64,000 bases of DNA from Pectinophora gossypiella (lineage: Eukaryota; Arthropoda; Insecta; Lepidoptera; Gelechiidae), in assembly GCF_024362695.1 (NCBI RefSeq), contig NC_065407.1, positions 1,240,001 to 1,304,000 of the forward strand. The letters are read 5' to 3'. This document shows positions 1-10,677 of this stretch, one piece after another. Position 1 is the stretch's first letter, and each line of letters starts with the position of its first letter. A program made the position numbers and the translations under genes. The notes beneath the pieces are model-generated. The model saw nothing but the letters and a program-made list of their open reading frames with translations. It ran no database searches and was not told where the DNA came from.

Positions 1-3000
1 TTTTGCTGCTTATGGGTACTGCCAAAAGTTCGTCTGCCATGTCACTGGAACAGAGGTAAGCTTCCTAACCATCAAGTCAAAATATAATTACGAAAATTCC
101 CGGCTGTACAGGTTGTGAGAAGCTGCAGTAATTTTAGGCAGATGAGACATTTGTCATGTAAAAAAACTTGATTCAAAGTGTTACCTACTGAAGAAAGATG
201 TGATTTTTGTTAACGCTAATTTCAATCCAAGTAACAATTTGTAGTCTCAATTTTTACCTAGAATAAAAATAGCATTTTTGTTTCGAGATTTTGCTGAAGG
301 AAATCACATCAGAATGTGACAATGTGACTTTGCAAACAAACACTTACGAAGTTTTCACTGTAAAACAAATAGCTGCACAATCTCTCTCTCTCTATTTAAG
401 AGCTGCGCTCTTGTCGGTGGAGTAACCGCCATTCCTCTCTTCTTCCCGCCAAAACCTTCACCTCCCGATACGACACGACCTGCACCTTCTCTTTGATTTG
501 TTTCATAAATGTTATCCTAGGTCTACCCCTTCCTCTCTTCCCTTAAATTTTTCCTTCTATAATGTTAGTTATAAATGAATCGTGTCGTATCAGGTGGCCA
601 ATCATATTTCCTCTCCGGTTCTCTATAGTCTTCAATATGCTACACAATACTAATTCAGAAATATTATTTTCAGTCAGTGGAACAACTATCAGCGCTCAGT
701 AACGCGTCGGCAGGCTTCCTAGCTGCATTCTTCTCATCGTTCACACTGTGCCCGACGGAGCTCATCAAATGCCAACTGCAAGCTATGAGAGAAGTCAATG
801 TGCAGGGCACACAAACTGCTGTATGAAGACTTCGGTATTCCTTTAATATATCTCATCACATCATCTCTAATTTAAGAGCCACATTCTTGTCGGTGTAGCA
901 TTCTCCATGCTACACTTTTAGGGAAAACTAGGGCAGTGGTTTCCCTCTTGCCTTTCGCCCCGCAGTACTCTTGTCTGACGCGAGTGGGATGGCGCCCAGA
1001 GTAGTCTATTTTCTGTTTTACCACTTCCTGTTATGCTACAGGAAATGAATGATACTATGATATTAGTATGATATTACTTCTTATCGTATGGGTTGTAAGG
1101 TGGAATACCAACCTCATCAATCCGTCAGGGTTATTATTTAGCCACCAAAGGCCTCTAACATGGCTCATGTACTCCCTCCGATTGATTGAGGGAAGGCCTG
1201 TGCCCAGAAGTGGGACATATATAGGCTGTTTATGTAATGGCTATTACATAGGACGTACCGGCGAGGATTAGGGGTGTAATGTTTTTACTATAAATTCATC
1301 TCTGCCTACCCCTTCAGGGATTCAGGCGTGATGCCATGTTATGTTGTTTATTGCTTTCAGTAGGTATTTACTTTTCTCATCTTAGATGTTTAGCTAATTT
1401 TCATTATCAGCTTTAATACATATTTACTTAATAATATGTTTTCCCTAGATAACATTATCAGCAATCTGTATTAATATCTTTTAATAATATTAGTTTTGCG
1501 TATATACTGATTTCGACCTTAATTTATTACTGTTTCTATGATGGACTGGGACTTCCCGGGCATGTCGTAAAAACCGACAGAGGTAATGTGCCTTTTCTAA
1601 CATGGTAGACTCTTAAATCCATCATATCTATCTTAGGAAATCACATTAAACTACCCAACCCAAAAATATTGTACTAAGTGGACTCGGTCTCTGCATACCC
1701 TTATAGGGAAAAAAGCGTGATCTTATAACATAACAAATACTGTATTGCACAAAGAGGAAAATACAAAACAAAAGAAAAATAGAAAGAGTACAATAGGCGA
1801 CATTATTGCTAAGTAGCAATCTCTACCAGACAAGCTTTAAGTATAGGAGACATTTAACATTATAATATAGTGGGATAGTGCAGCATGGGAATACTTGAAC
1901 ATATAAAAATAAAATACAAAGATACATACACTTACTAGTACATAAACGACTTAATAATAATACATACATAATGGCCACGATTCCTGCAGACACCTAATTT
2001 TACTTTAAGTTATACCTGTCACTTTCTTATCCGCCAAAAAGGAAAGGGACGGATGAGTGACATCTCTTCATTTTAGGCAGACCTGGGCGAATCAAAAAGG
2101 TATCTCGCTGGTATACAATCCGTTTTGACGTGTGCTATCAACTTCTATCGGGTTATTGGCCGACGTAAAATGTTTAGAGGGTTGTTTTAGATATCTGCCT
2201 GAAATTGACGTGTGTTCCATAAGTTTTATGCTTGTCGATTGCCCGTCGCTTTCCTTTGCGGCGGATAAGAAAATGACAGATATAACTTAAAATAAAATTA
2301 GGTGGTGTCTATAGGAATTAGCACCATTAATTGTTGTTTTTAATTCTTGTTCTTGTTTTATGTATATTGTTGGTGTTGTCATGTGTATTGTGTTAACAGT
2401 AAAGTTGTCAATCATCCGACCCTTTCATTTTCAGCGGATAAGAAAATAACGGGTATAACTTAAAATAAAATTAGGTGTCTGCAGGAATTGGGGACATCGT
2501 GGCCCCATCCACCCGTTGGTTTGGGTACTGTAATAACGACTTTCATTAGATGTCTCTTGGTTTCAGATTAAAATATCGCCATTGCAGCTAACTCAGCAGA
2601 TATTCCGACAGTACGGGATACAGGGCCTGTTCAGAGGACTAGTGCCGACCATCATGAGAGAAATGCCAGGATATTTCTTCTTTTTCGGAGGATATGAAGG
2701 TTAATAATAAGATGAAGAGATATTGTACAATACAGTACCAATATACCTCTGACTTCCCCAATTGGCATAAGTATAATAATAATAACGATCATTGCTATCA
2801 GTTTTTACATTGAATTATGCATTGAAACCCTGTCTCCCAATATAGTCGCTAGCTTAGGGTGTTAATTCCTGCAGACGCCATCTAATTTTATTTTAAGTTA
2901 TACCTGTCATTTTCTTATCCACCGAAAAGGAAAGGGACGGATGATTGACAGCTCTTAATGTTAGAAAGAATGGGCAAATGAATGGATAACCCGGGCGAAT

Positions 3001-4615
3001 CGAAAAGGTATGTCGCTGGTATGCAAACCGTTTGACGTGTTCTGTCAACATAATTCTGTCGGGTTATTAAACGTTTGTTTTAGATTTGTGCTTAAAATTG
3101 ACGTAGGTTTTCCATAAATTTTATGCCTGTCGATTACCCGTCCCGTTCCTTTTCGGCGGATAAGAAAATGACAGATATAACTTAAAATAAAATTAGATGG
3201 TGTTTGCAGGAATTAGCACCTATGTTATGTTATATTCCAGGTACGAGGGAGCTACTAACGAAGCCGGGACAGTCGAAAGACGACATCGGGTTTGTGCGGA
3301 CGATGATAGCCGGCGCCGTCGGCGGGCTCGTGCTATGGACTGTTATATTCCCCTCTGACGTCATCAAGTCCCGCATACAGATATCCAACCAGAAGCAGAA
3401 GTTCCTCCAAGTCGGCGTCGATATCGTTAAGAAAGAAGGTAAGTAGCCAATATCACGGTATAAGAAGACCAGCCGGGTCTGCATGACAACCGCGCCGCGC
3501 GTGGCGCGAATTATATCGAGCGCTTATTACCTACCTACCGCGGAAGAGACGCGATGTTGCATACCTACGTGACGTGACGTGTTCTAGAGTATCTAGGTAC
3601 TTCATCCGAAGGATTAACAAGTAAGGTAAGGTGAAAGTAGTGTTTTTAATTATTTAGGTACATTTTAATAATTGGTAGGTAGGTACTTCAACAATCTCAA
3701 AAAAAATTTAAACGTTGAACCACTAAGCATCTAAATAAAAGAACGAAAACTCCACTAAAGAAAATACCTACCTAAGTATCAACATCGTATCACGCACGCA
3801 CGTGTAATGTAGCCGCGCGTACAGTCACGAGTACTAATATGTATACAGTTTGAAACCATGTCACATTATCTTTTTTGACAAATAAAACCGTAAGTGTCAT
3901 TAAATGTCAAATAACATAGTGCGACAGAGTTCTAAAGTGGGTACATGATATTGCTCATGACATAGGTAGGTCTAGCGACTGTTTCGCGTTGTTCGATTTA
4001 CTTTGCGGTGCAGTAAAACCTCAAAATCTTAAATAAACATTTGCGACAATAAAAACACCCACCATCGTTTTTAGTACAATCAAATAGACGTTCCATTTTT
4101 TTTCGTTACGATGTCACTAACACCTGTACGTATATTAGCAATTGGTTCGAATAATTTCGAAGATTGGAGATAGTTTAGAAGTGATGGAGAGTGACATAGG
4201 CTATTTTTGTCTCTTTCTACACCCCCCCCCCCACACACACACACACACACTTGCCTAAAATGGGGGATGTAAGTTTCATGACGTGTAACGACACTGTACA
4301 ACTGATATTGCACTTTGCAAACAGCCATAAAACTTAATTTGAGGGAATGAACTTATACTATTTTCTTAACATACTGTATGCGTATTTAGAACACATTTCA
4401 GACACTTTTTTAGAAAAACTCCTTAGCGAATGTAAGTCTGTTTGTTTATAGGATGTCATTGACCTATATAGATATTTTTTTTATTATTTGCAGGAGTCCT
4501 GGCCCTGTACAACGGTCTGAAGCCGACGCTAGTGCGAACCATCCCCGCCACCGCTGTGCTCTTCGTCGTCTACGAGTACTCGAAGAAGTTCATGCATCAG
4601 TGGTTTGGGAACTAA
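1..4615 (+). CDS. Mitochondrial ornithine carrier, copy 1 (5' part outside window)
   Basis: Inner-membrane carrier expected to exchange cytosolic ornithine for matrix citrulline (SLC25A15/ORNT1 family). Five exons are visible: 1-55, 674-820, 2567-2699, 3241-3438 and 4494-4615, all GT-AG. Phases join without a stop and exon lengths match copy 2 exactly from the second visible exon on. Two carrier signatures are readable, PTELIKCQLQ and PSDVIKSRIQ, corresponding to the second and third repeats; the first repeat lies before base 1. The stretch EMPGYFFFFGGYE is typical of ORNT1 and separates it from other SLC25 members. The C-terminus is FMHQWFGN then TAA. Introns hold SINE and MITE remnants, one MITE ending less than 20 bases before the exon at 3241. 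It forms a same-strand tandem pair with the carrier at 10678-22456. Family assignment is firm; substrate is inferred from family. Confidence 0.9.
1978..2324. repeat. Palindromic MITE (family with ends CCTAATTTTA...)
   Basis: A ~345-bp inverted-repeat element. Its left end reads ATTCCTGCAGACACCTAATT and runs into a stem with TATACCTGTCA; the right end is the reverse complement. A second partial copy follows at about 2407-2503. Related copies lie at 2858-3222, 53318-53516 (partial) and 58327-58653. No coding content. Confidence 0.7.
2858..3222. repeat. Palindromic MITE next to a splice acceptor
   Basis: Same family as the element at 1978-2324, with mirrored AAGTTATACCTGTCATTTTC ends. It fills most of the intron between exons 2567-2699 and 3241-3438 and ends 18 bases before the 3241 acceptor junction. 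Confidence 0.7.
3826..3962. repeat. Short MITE (GTACTAATATGTATAC family), last intron of copy 1
   Basis: A ~130-bp element running from AGTACTAATATGTATACAG to GATATTGCTCATGAC, with internal TGACAAAT/ATTTGTCA-type symmetry. Related copies lie at 22192-22310, 57219-57355 and 59548-59675, the last two in the opposite orientation. Confidence 0.65.
4219..4251 (+). repeat. Poly(C)/(CA)n microsatellite
   Basis: A C homopolymer runs straight into a CA dinucleotide run inside the last intron of ornithine carrier copy 1. Confidence 0.8.
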
Positions 4616-4651
4616 TACTGCGTTTACATTCAGCCACTGCCTCTGTCGTAG

Positions 4652-4657
4652 AATAAA
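4652..4657 (+). terminator. Poly(A) signal of ornithine carrier copy 1
   Basis: AATAAA lies 37 bases after the stop codon of copy 1. A MITE begins immediately downstream, and a second AATAAA (4996-5001) flanks its other end as part of the target-site duplication. Confidence 0.5.
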
Positions 4658-4994
4658 GCATGGTATAATAAAACCAGGTATGCACAGCCGCCATTGCTAG
4701 CCGTTTGACGACGCAAGTGTTACACGAGTGTTACCGTTAAATTGGTTTTTATTATTTAAAATTAAGTGAGTTACTAATGTACCTAATTATTATTACTCTT
4801 CACATATATAATAATAATTCAAACTGTAAGTAAATATTTTACCAAAGTTCAAAATTGCCTTGAAAAGTAAATTAAAAGCATTGGTCGTGTTTATTTTTTT
4901 TACAAAATGGCAACGAAGGTAGATAACGTCAGCGCGGCTAACCTTGAAATGTTAGCTGTCACTTTTGAGCATACCTGTTTTTTATTATACCATG
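4658..4994. mobile_element. MITE with ATGGTATAA termini
   Basis: Terminal inverted repeats CATGGTATAATAAAACCAGG (left) and the mirrored CTGTTTTTTATTATACCATG (right). The element is flanked on both sides by GAATAAA (4651-4657 and 4995-5001), which suggests a 7-8 bp target duplication of hAT type. A second, longer copy with the same ends lies at 49066-49736. Confidence 0.65.
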
Positions 4995-5029
4995 GAATAA
5001 AATGCAAAAAAAAATAGAAAAAAATATGA

Positions 5030-5160
5030 ATGAATGAAATGATGAATTTATATAAATGGAGGAAGCAAGAGAAGTGTGTCAGGATCGAAGCAAATGGAAT
5101 TCTATAGTCTCTGCTTACCCCGGTGGGAAATAGGCGTGAGTTTATGTATGTATGTATGGA
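5030..5160 (+). mobile_element. RTE-type LINE 3' tail fragment
   Basis: It contains GGAAGCAAGAGAAGTGTGTC and CTTACCCCGGTGGGAAATAG and ends in a short TATG repeat. This is the same 3' end as the longer copy at 6130-6395. No full reverse transcriptase is present. Confidence 0.6.
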
Positions 5161-5309
5161 ATAAAATATAATTCTACGTACAGAACGACAACTATCCTCC
5201 CCGCACCAACTCGTTGCTGGTGCCGACCTCACCCCCTCTAAGTCTTAATTTAGTCTTATAGCGCTATTACATCTTTCAAACACGCACCGACATTTGTGTC
5301 AACGAAGTT

Positions 5310-5585
5310 CAGAAAAATCGACCTTATTATTACTGTACTGTGATCGTTATTTGTAGGGTCTTATACTGTTTGTCAAAAGATTGACCACAAACCACCAACA
5401 GAATTAGTGCCGACAGAGTTTAGAAAACTCGACCTTATTATTACGGCTCTGTGGTCATAATTTGAATGAACCATATTCCGTTTGTCAAAAAACATGGTTT
5501 GTGGTTCATCTTTTGACAAACAGTATCGATGTGACTACAAATAACGATCGCAGTACAATAACAATAAGGTTGATTTTTCTTTGAG
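5310..5585. repeat. Palindromic repeat with ATAACGATC/GATCGTTAT arms
   Basis: The left part has ATCGACCTTATTATTACTGT, GATCGTTATTTGTAG and TTTGTCAAAAGATTGACC. The right part carries their reverse complements, ending AACAATAAGGTTGATTTTTC. It lies between carrier copy 1 and the gene at 6621 and is non-coding. Confidence 0.6.
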
Positions 5586-6129
5586 TGGAAAGTCATGACT
5601 GAAAGGTTTAATATCGAGCCGCTAAAGAGAAAAGAGGAGATCTCTGTCTGTCTCGCTCACACGCGTTAGTCGGCATACGGAAAGAATGAGAGTTTTATAT
5701 GGAGTATACATTCTTCTCTGCCCACTTTCCTATTGGCTGCCGGCGCAGAATGTAAACGTTAGGTTAGGTAAACTGTGATTTATCAGTAACACAATTTGTA
5801 ATTTATATTGTTATTTCGCATTTTATTATTATTATACACATTACCATTACTATTAAGTTATCTAGTGACCAAAAAGAAATTGTGTTTTAATAAAATACTT
5901 GATACATCCACGCCCAGTTATTTTATTATCATCAAAGCTGACCTCAGGGATAAAACTCTATGATAAACTAATACTTATCTCCAAACTAAGAGAGTGTTGT
6001 ACCTACTATCATTATCGTGGCAAAGATTAGTTAGTCTGACGGAAAAAATAACAAAATATAACAATATTTTTTTTTATATTATGGTATTTGTAACAGTGTG
6101 ATAAGACAGAGATGTGGTGTAAAAGACGA

Positions 6130-6395
6130 TATAGTGACTAAGATTGAGAAGGGGATGTTAGTTTGGTTTGGACGCGTAGAGCGGATGAAGTAGAAGTTGA
6201 TGGTGGGGCTGGCAAAGGAAGACCTAAAAGGACTTACATTGACCAAATTGGAGATCTTCTTAGAAAAGGTTTACTCTGAACCGGCGTGCGTGTAGAGGAA
6301 GCAAGAGAAGTGTGTCAGAATCGAAGCAAATGGAATTCTATAGTGTCTGCTTACCCCGGTGGGAAATAGGCGTGAGTTTATGTATGTATGGTATT
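6130..6395 (+). mobile_element. RTE-type LINE 3' end (RT C-terminal remnant)
   Basis: The plus strand reads through fragments such as WFGRVERM and GRPKRTYIDQIGDLLRKG, followed by SAYPGGK. This is the C-terminal tail expected of RTE-clade reverse transcriptases in insects. The end is a TATG-type simple repeat at about 6385-6393. It is truncated upstream. Copies of the tail recur at 5030-5160 and 62285-62470. Confidence 0.7.
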
Positions 6396-6620
6396 TGTCT
6401 ACTGCTGTGCGTTAGTCTAGGCCCAGAGTCCAAATTGACATTCTTGACGCGTGTTGCTATAGTAACATAATTTATATATCAATGTTCTTGACACTACTTT
6501 GATAGGAAACTAAATAGCCACTAATCAAGAACTGAAACAGAAAAGCTTTAAAAGGAATATTCGTAGGAAATATATGCTACATTTTAAATGGTTTGCTAAT
6601 TTATAATTCCTCAAATTGCG

Positions 6621-8138
6621 ATGTCGTCAGACGATTATCAGGTGCAGAATATTTATCGATATTCGAGGAAGACGTATAAGAAGAATCGGCGGCAGGACGA
6701 TCATGGGAGTCCTAGAGAGGAGGACGTGATGGAGACTCCTAGGAGCGAGGTTAGGAGTGACGGGTACACCCTGGACTTGCCCGGGTGCAGCTGCGACGTG
6801 GAAACAGAAGGCGACATCGCCAGCATACTGCACAAGAAATGCCCAGTCATTTCACTAGCCCAACAACAACTGCAAAGACTGTTGGATGGAACTGATAAAC
6901 TACTATGTGACAATACCAGATGTTGCAGGTAAAGATTACAAGTTACCAGTCTCTTCTATCGTATGGGTTGTGAGGTGGATTACTAACCCCATTAAGCCTG
7001 ATGTCAGGGTTACTATTGAGCCGCTAAAGCCCCCGACATGGCTCATGTAACGACTACTTACTTACATCGGTAAGTAAGAAGTTAACAGTGATGTGCTAGT
7101 AGGAATATTTCCATTTTGGGAACGTTCCGGGCAGTAAAACGGCGCTGTAAACAGAGCTCTATTACCTAACTTTTAGGATGTTAATAACAGAGTACAAGAA
7201 AAACAGTTTGAATAAAAAGCAGTTGGTATCCTTACTATTGAAGTCTTTACGACTGCACATCACTAGAGATTACGTTAGATGTACTCATTCTTCTAATATA
7301 ACATTATATATCTGTGGTGTTTAAAGAAATTTTGTGAGTACAAAATTCGTAAAAAGACTATCCCAAATGGGGTAGTCAGAGCTACATCCATCGCAAGATA
7401 AACGTAAGTCCACACCTTACCGAGCTTTCTGTTATACCAACGTGATAGGTGGTGACGTAATGATTCTAATATAACGCGTGGGAAAAGGGTTTTTTTTTTT
7501 TCATGTAACTTATTGTATGTGTGCTTCAGATGGTATCAACTATTTAGCCGGAAGCGTAAAGGGGGGTTGAATCGACAAATTCCGTAAGAATAATGAATTA
7601 TATTTTCATTATTTCAGCTGTGCTTAGTTCAGTTCCAACTTAGGGATACCAGCTGACCCATAAATTATGGGCTCTGCTCACCCCATTCAGGATTACGAGC
7701 CTGAGTTTATGTAGATATTTATGTATGTTAGTTTAAAATTAAATTTGACGTCATAATAATTTGCTATAATTGTCGATTAGACATTGATAAGAGTAGAAAA
7801 AACCGAAAGTGGCGTGTCAGAACGTAGTAAGTCAAATTCCGTGGGCTCTGCCTACCCCAAACGGGAGATAGGCGGGATGTTAAATGTAGTTTTTATTTTC
7901 CAGGTCATTTTACGACTTCCTCTGCATATGCAGGGAGGCTATGATGACTCATAACAAATGTCAATGCGCTCTGATGATCCTCATTGCCCTGGCTTTCTTC
8001 CTGGGGTTGATATTCGGCGCGGCCTCGTGCGGATCATACCTCGGACGCTTCAACAGTCCCATACTCGGATGCATCGACAGCTATTTCATTCCGAACTCAT
8101 ATCCCAACATAAAAGATTCGTTTCGAAGTGTTGTATAA
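6621..8138 (+). CDS. Unrecognised cysteine-rich single-pass membrane protein
   Basis: Two exons, 6621-6928 and 7904-8138, join across a canonical GT-AG intron (phase 2, the split codon rebuilding Arg103) to give 180 residues. The N-terminal half is basic and hydrophilic (KTYKKNRRQ near residues 16-24). A cysteine-rich middle follows, with CSC, CDNTRCCR, CICR and CQC clusters. There is one strong hydrophobic segment at about residues 125-143, then a short tail of ~37 residues with two more cysteines. Cysteines next to the membrane could be palmitoylated or metal-binding, but this is inference. The ATG at 6621 is the first in its frame after an AT-rich leader, and an upstream non-coding exon cannot be excluded. 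It sits between the two ornithine carriers on the same strand. I do not recognise the family. The intron contains SINE and repeat fragments. Confidence 0.7.
6953..7075 (-). mobile_element. SINE 3' fragment
   Basis: Minus-strand body of the common tRNA-derived SINE: CTATCGTATGGGTTGTGAGG, GTCAGGGTTACTATTGAGCC and GACATGGCTCATGTAACGAC. No tRNA head. It lies in the intron of the 6621-8138 gene. Confidence 0.7.
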
Positions 8139-8229
8139 TATCATTTATTTAATATTTAATAATAATATTATTGTTATGACGTATTATAATGAAATTAAAA
8201 CATAAAAAATATTAAACAGCTTATACACG

Positions 8230-8521
8230 TGAACCCGTCCCACTGCTGGGCACAGGCCTGACCTCAATCAACCGGAGGGGGTATGGAGCATACTCAACAC
8301 TGCTCCACGGCGGGTGGGTGGAGGTGTTTGGTCTAGTAGCCCGGGATCAACCGCTTATCGTGCCTTCCGAAACACGGAATCATCTTACTTTTTTGGACAA
8401 TCAGGTGATTCAAGCCTGCAAATTGATTTCGATAATGTGCCCATCGGGAATCGAACCCGGACCTCCGGATCCTGAGCACAAACGCTCAACGAGCGCTCAA
8501 CCACTGGGCCACGGAGGCAAC
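8230..8521 (-). mobile_element. tRNA-derived SINE, near full length
   Basis: On the minus strand it starts with a tRNA-like head (GCCTCCGTGGCCCAGTGGTT, B-box-like GGTTCGATTCC around 8450), then CGGAAGGCACG-type body, and ends in the CCCAGCAGTGGGAC tail motif. It begins ~90 bases beyond the stop of the 6621-8138 gene, so it may be in its 3' UTR. Confidence 0.75.
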
Positions 8522-8811
8522 TGCCTCGTGGTCAAATGCGCAGTCTAGGCAAGGTAAGTATGCGAGCAGCGAGTTGTTGCTGAGTGGTTCACCCACGCAA
8601 AAGAAGAAAGAAATAGGATGGAAAGGCCCTAACGCGCCCTTTGTATGAGAACCAGATAACTACGATAGCTCTATTGCTTTTCAAATTCCATAGCCACTTT
8701 AGGCAATGTTTATTTAATGTGATAGGCTGCAATTTTATCACTACTTTTCGGAAATTACTGCATACAAAAGTATTTCTTAGATAAATAGCCGATCATACTA
8801 AGATTTCTAGC

Positions 8812-8935
8812 TTTCCTGTCTCTCTTATATCGTGTGGGTTGTGAGATGGATTACCAACCCCATCAACCCTGGTGTCAGGGTTACTATTGAGCCGCCAAAG
8901 GCCCCTGACATGGCTCATGTAACGACTACGTATGA
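8812..8935 (-). mobile_element. SINE 3' fragment
   Basis: Same body motifs as the fragment at 6953-7075: TCGTGTGGGTTGTGAGATGG and GGCCCCTGACATGGCTCATG. No tRNA head. Confidence 0.7.
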
Positions 8936-9479
8936 AGCTTTCCTGTGATAAAGAGAGATCTCCTTGGACCATAGTCGATATTTGATTTTTGCCCTGCAGG
9001 TTATAATAATGCACAACTACACGTACTAAATTAAGGTGTTTTCCCACTGAATCGAAATGGAGCTGACTCGCGCGCGTCGTAATTTCTTCTCGTATCCACT
9101 TATCACCAATTCTGTGGGCATACAAGTTCGAACCATATTATGGTTTGGATCATAGAGCAACACGGACCTGTTGAAAAACAGTGAAAATAAGAAATTAAAA
9201 TTGATCACGGTTACTGAAAAGTGCCCGGCTTCAACTGACACTTCCAATGGGAATCGGCTTCAGACGCCGAACTTCGATTTTTTAGCCGGTACCGATTTAG
9301 TGTCAAAAGTACTGAAATCATTCGTTCAATCGGCTTGCCGAACTTCATGTGACGTCACGAATCGGGGATCGCAATCTTGGCTGCTTACGCGATACGACAG
9401 AATCAAATCGATGTTCGATTTGCTCCAATCTGAATCGGCTTCGTGTTAGCCGGTAGCCCCCCTGCGCTGACCGATTTTG

Positions 9480-9740
9480 GATCTTTCTTCTTTCTTGGCA
9501 GTCCCTCACTACTGAGGATCGTGATTGTATGTAATCTTCCTCCACTGGGTTCTGTTCTCTGCCATATGTACAGCTCTTTGTATAGGGCCCCAGCTACCTG
9601 CTTAATCTGGTTCCTCCATCTGATCGGCGCCCTTCCGCTGGCACGCTTACCCTCAATCTGGCCCAGAATAATGTGCTTCTCTAGACAGTGCCATGGGGAT
9701 CGCATTATGTGCCCAGAGAAACTCGAGACTCTCCGGTTTG
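9480..9740 (-). mobile_element. LINE reverse-transcriptase C-terminal remnant
   Basis: The minus strand reads LEKHIILGQIEGKRASGRAP then RWRNQIKQVAGALYKEL and ends in SSEGLPRKKK. This is the usual C-terminal linker of RTE-like LINE polymerases. It is only ~85 residues and 5'-truncated. Upstream, 9060-9470 holds diverged repetitive sequence rich in AATCGG words with no gene that I can support. Confidence 0.65.
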
Positions 9741-10202
9741 AATCGAAACCATAAAGAAATTACTGTATGGTTCAATCATTTGCTTCTGTACTTCTTTTGA
9801 TAAAAAAAAATCACTGTCTAGCAGACAGTATTGAAGACTTGGTCCTTGATTGAAGTTTATTGAACCAAAAATCTGATTATCGTTTGCTATCGGCTATCGT
9901 TTTTAAATAGAATCACGTTGTTACTTTGTTCATTTATTTATTTAATATAGTTACACGAGTTTGCTTTTATAAATGTGTTGTATTTCAATTTAAAGATATA
10001 GTACTTATTCCTGTTTTTATAGTATTTTGTGGACAGTGCTTCTCAGGATTCATAATATCAAAAGCACTTAAACCAACCGAGCAGCGACCTAGCTGAATAC
10101 CTGTAAAGTCTGTAATGATGATGACTACTGGGTCTATTACTATAACAAGTGTATGCAAAATTTCATTACCTGCTAGTGCATTTATTCTTTCTACTTCTCT
10201 AA

Positions 10203-10365
10203 CGGCCTCTGCGGTCCAGTGGTTGAGCATTAGGTCCCAGGTTGGAATCCCTGCGACATATCACAAAAAAGCACATTGTGGTACTTAGTTTGGACATTAC
10301 AGGCTGATCATTCGATTGTCCGAAAGTAGGATGACCAGTGCTGCGAAAGGCAAGTTAAATTGGGT
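10203..10365 (+). mobile_element. Degenerate tRNA-derived SINE
   Basis: Head remnant GCGGTCCAGTGGTTGAGC with a decayed B box (GGTTGGAATCC), followed by body motifs CATTACAGGCTGATCATTC and GATTGTCCGAAAGTAGGATG. It lies just upstream of ornithine carrier copy 2. Confidence 0.6.
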
Positions 10366-10677
10366 CGGGTTACTTACTGTTATAAGTACGTAGTTGCTAC
10401 ACGAGGCATGTCCGTGGCATTTGGCGGTTCAATAGTAATCCTCAAAACCCAAACGATAGAAGATTTCAATGGCATTATCTTCTGTTCTACTGACGAAGTA
10501 ACTTCCTTTGAGTAAGGACCAACCGCTCCAACATGGATTACGTATATATTTGCGACAACCTGGTCTCTGATCTTAAGCATTCGTATGAAAAGTGCGTACT
10601 TATGCTCTGTCCACCACACGAGTTGTACGTGTAACTTTCAGGGTTTAAAACTAGCCAGTGCACCATCGTACATACAT

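Noticed and set aside
10380..10619. 79-residue minus-strand ORF just upstream of carrier copy 2
   Set aside because: It has a protein-like composition but no recognisable domain, no supporting splice context and overlaps the likely promoter region. Probably a chance frame or old repeat.
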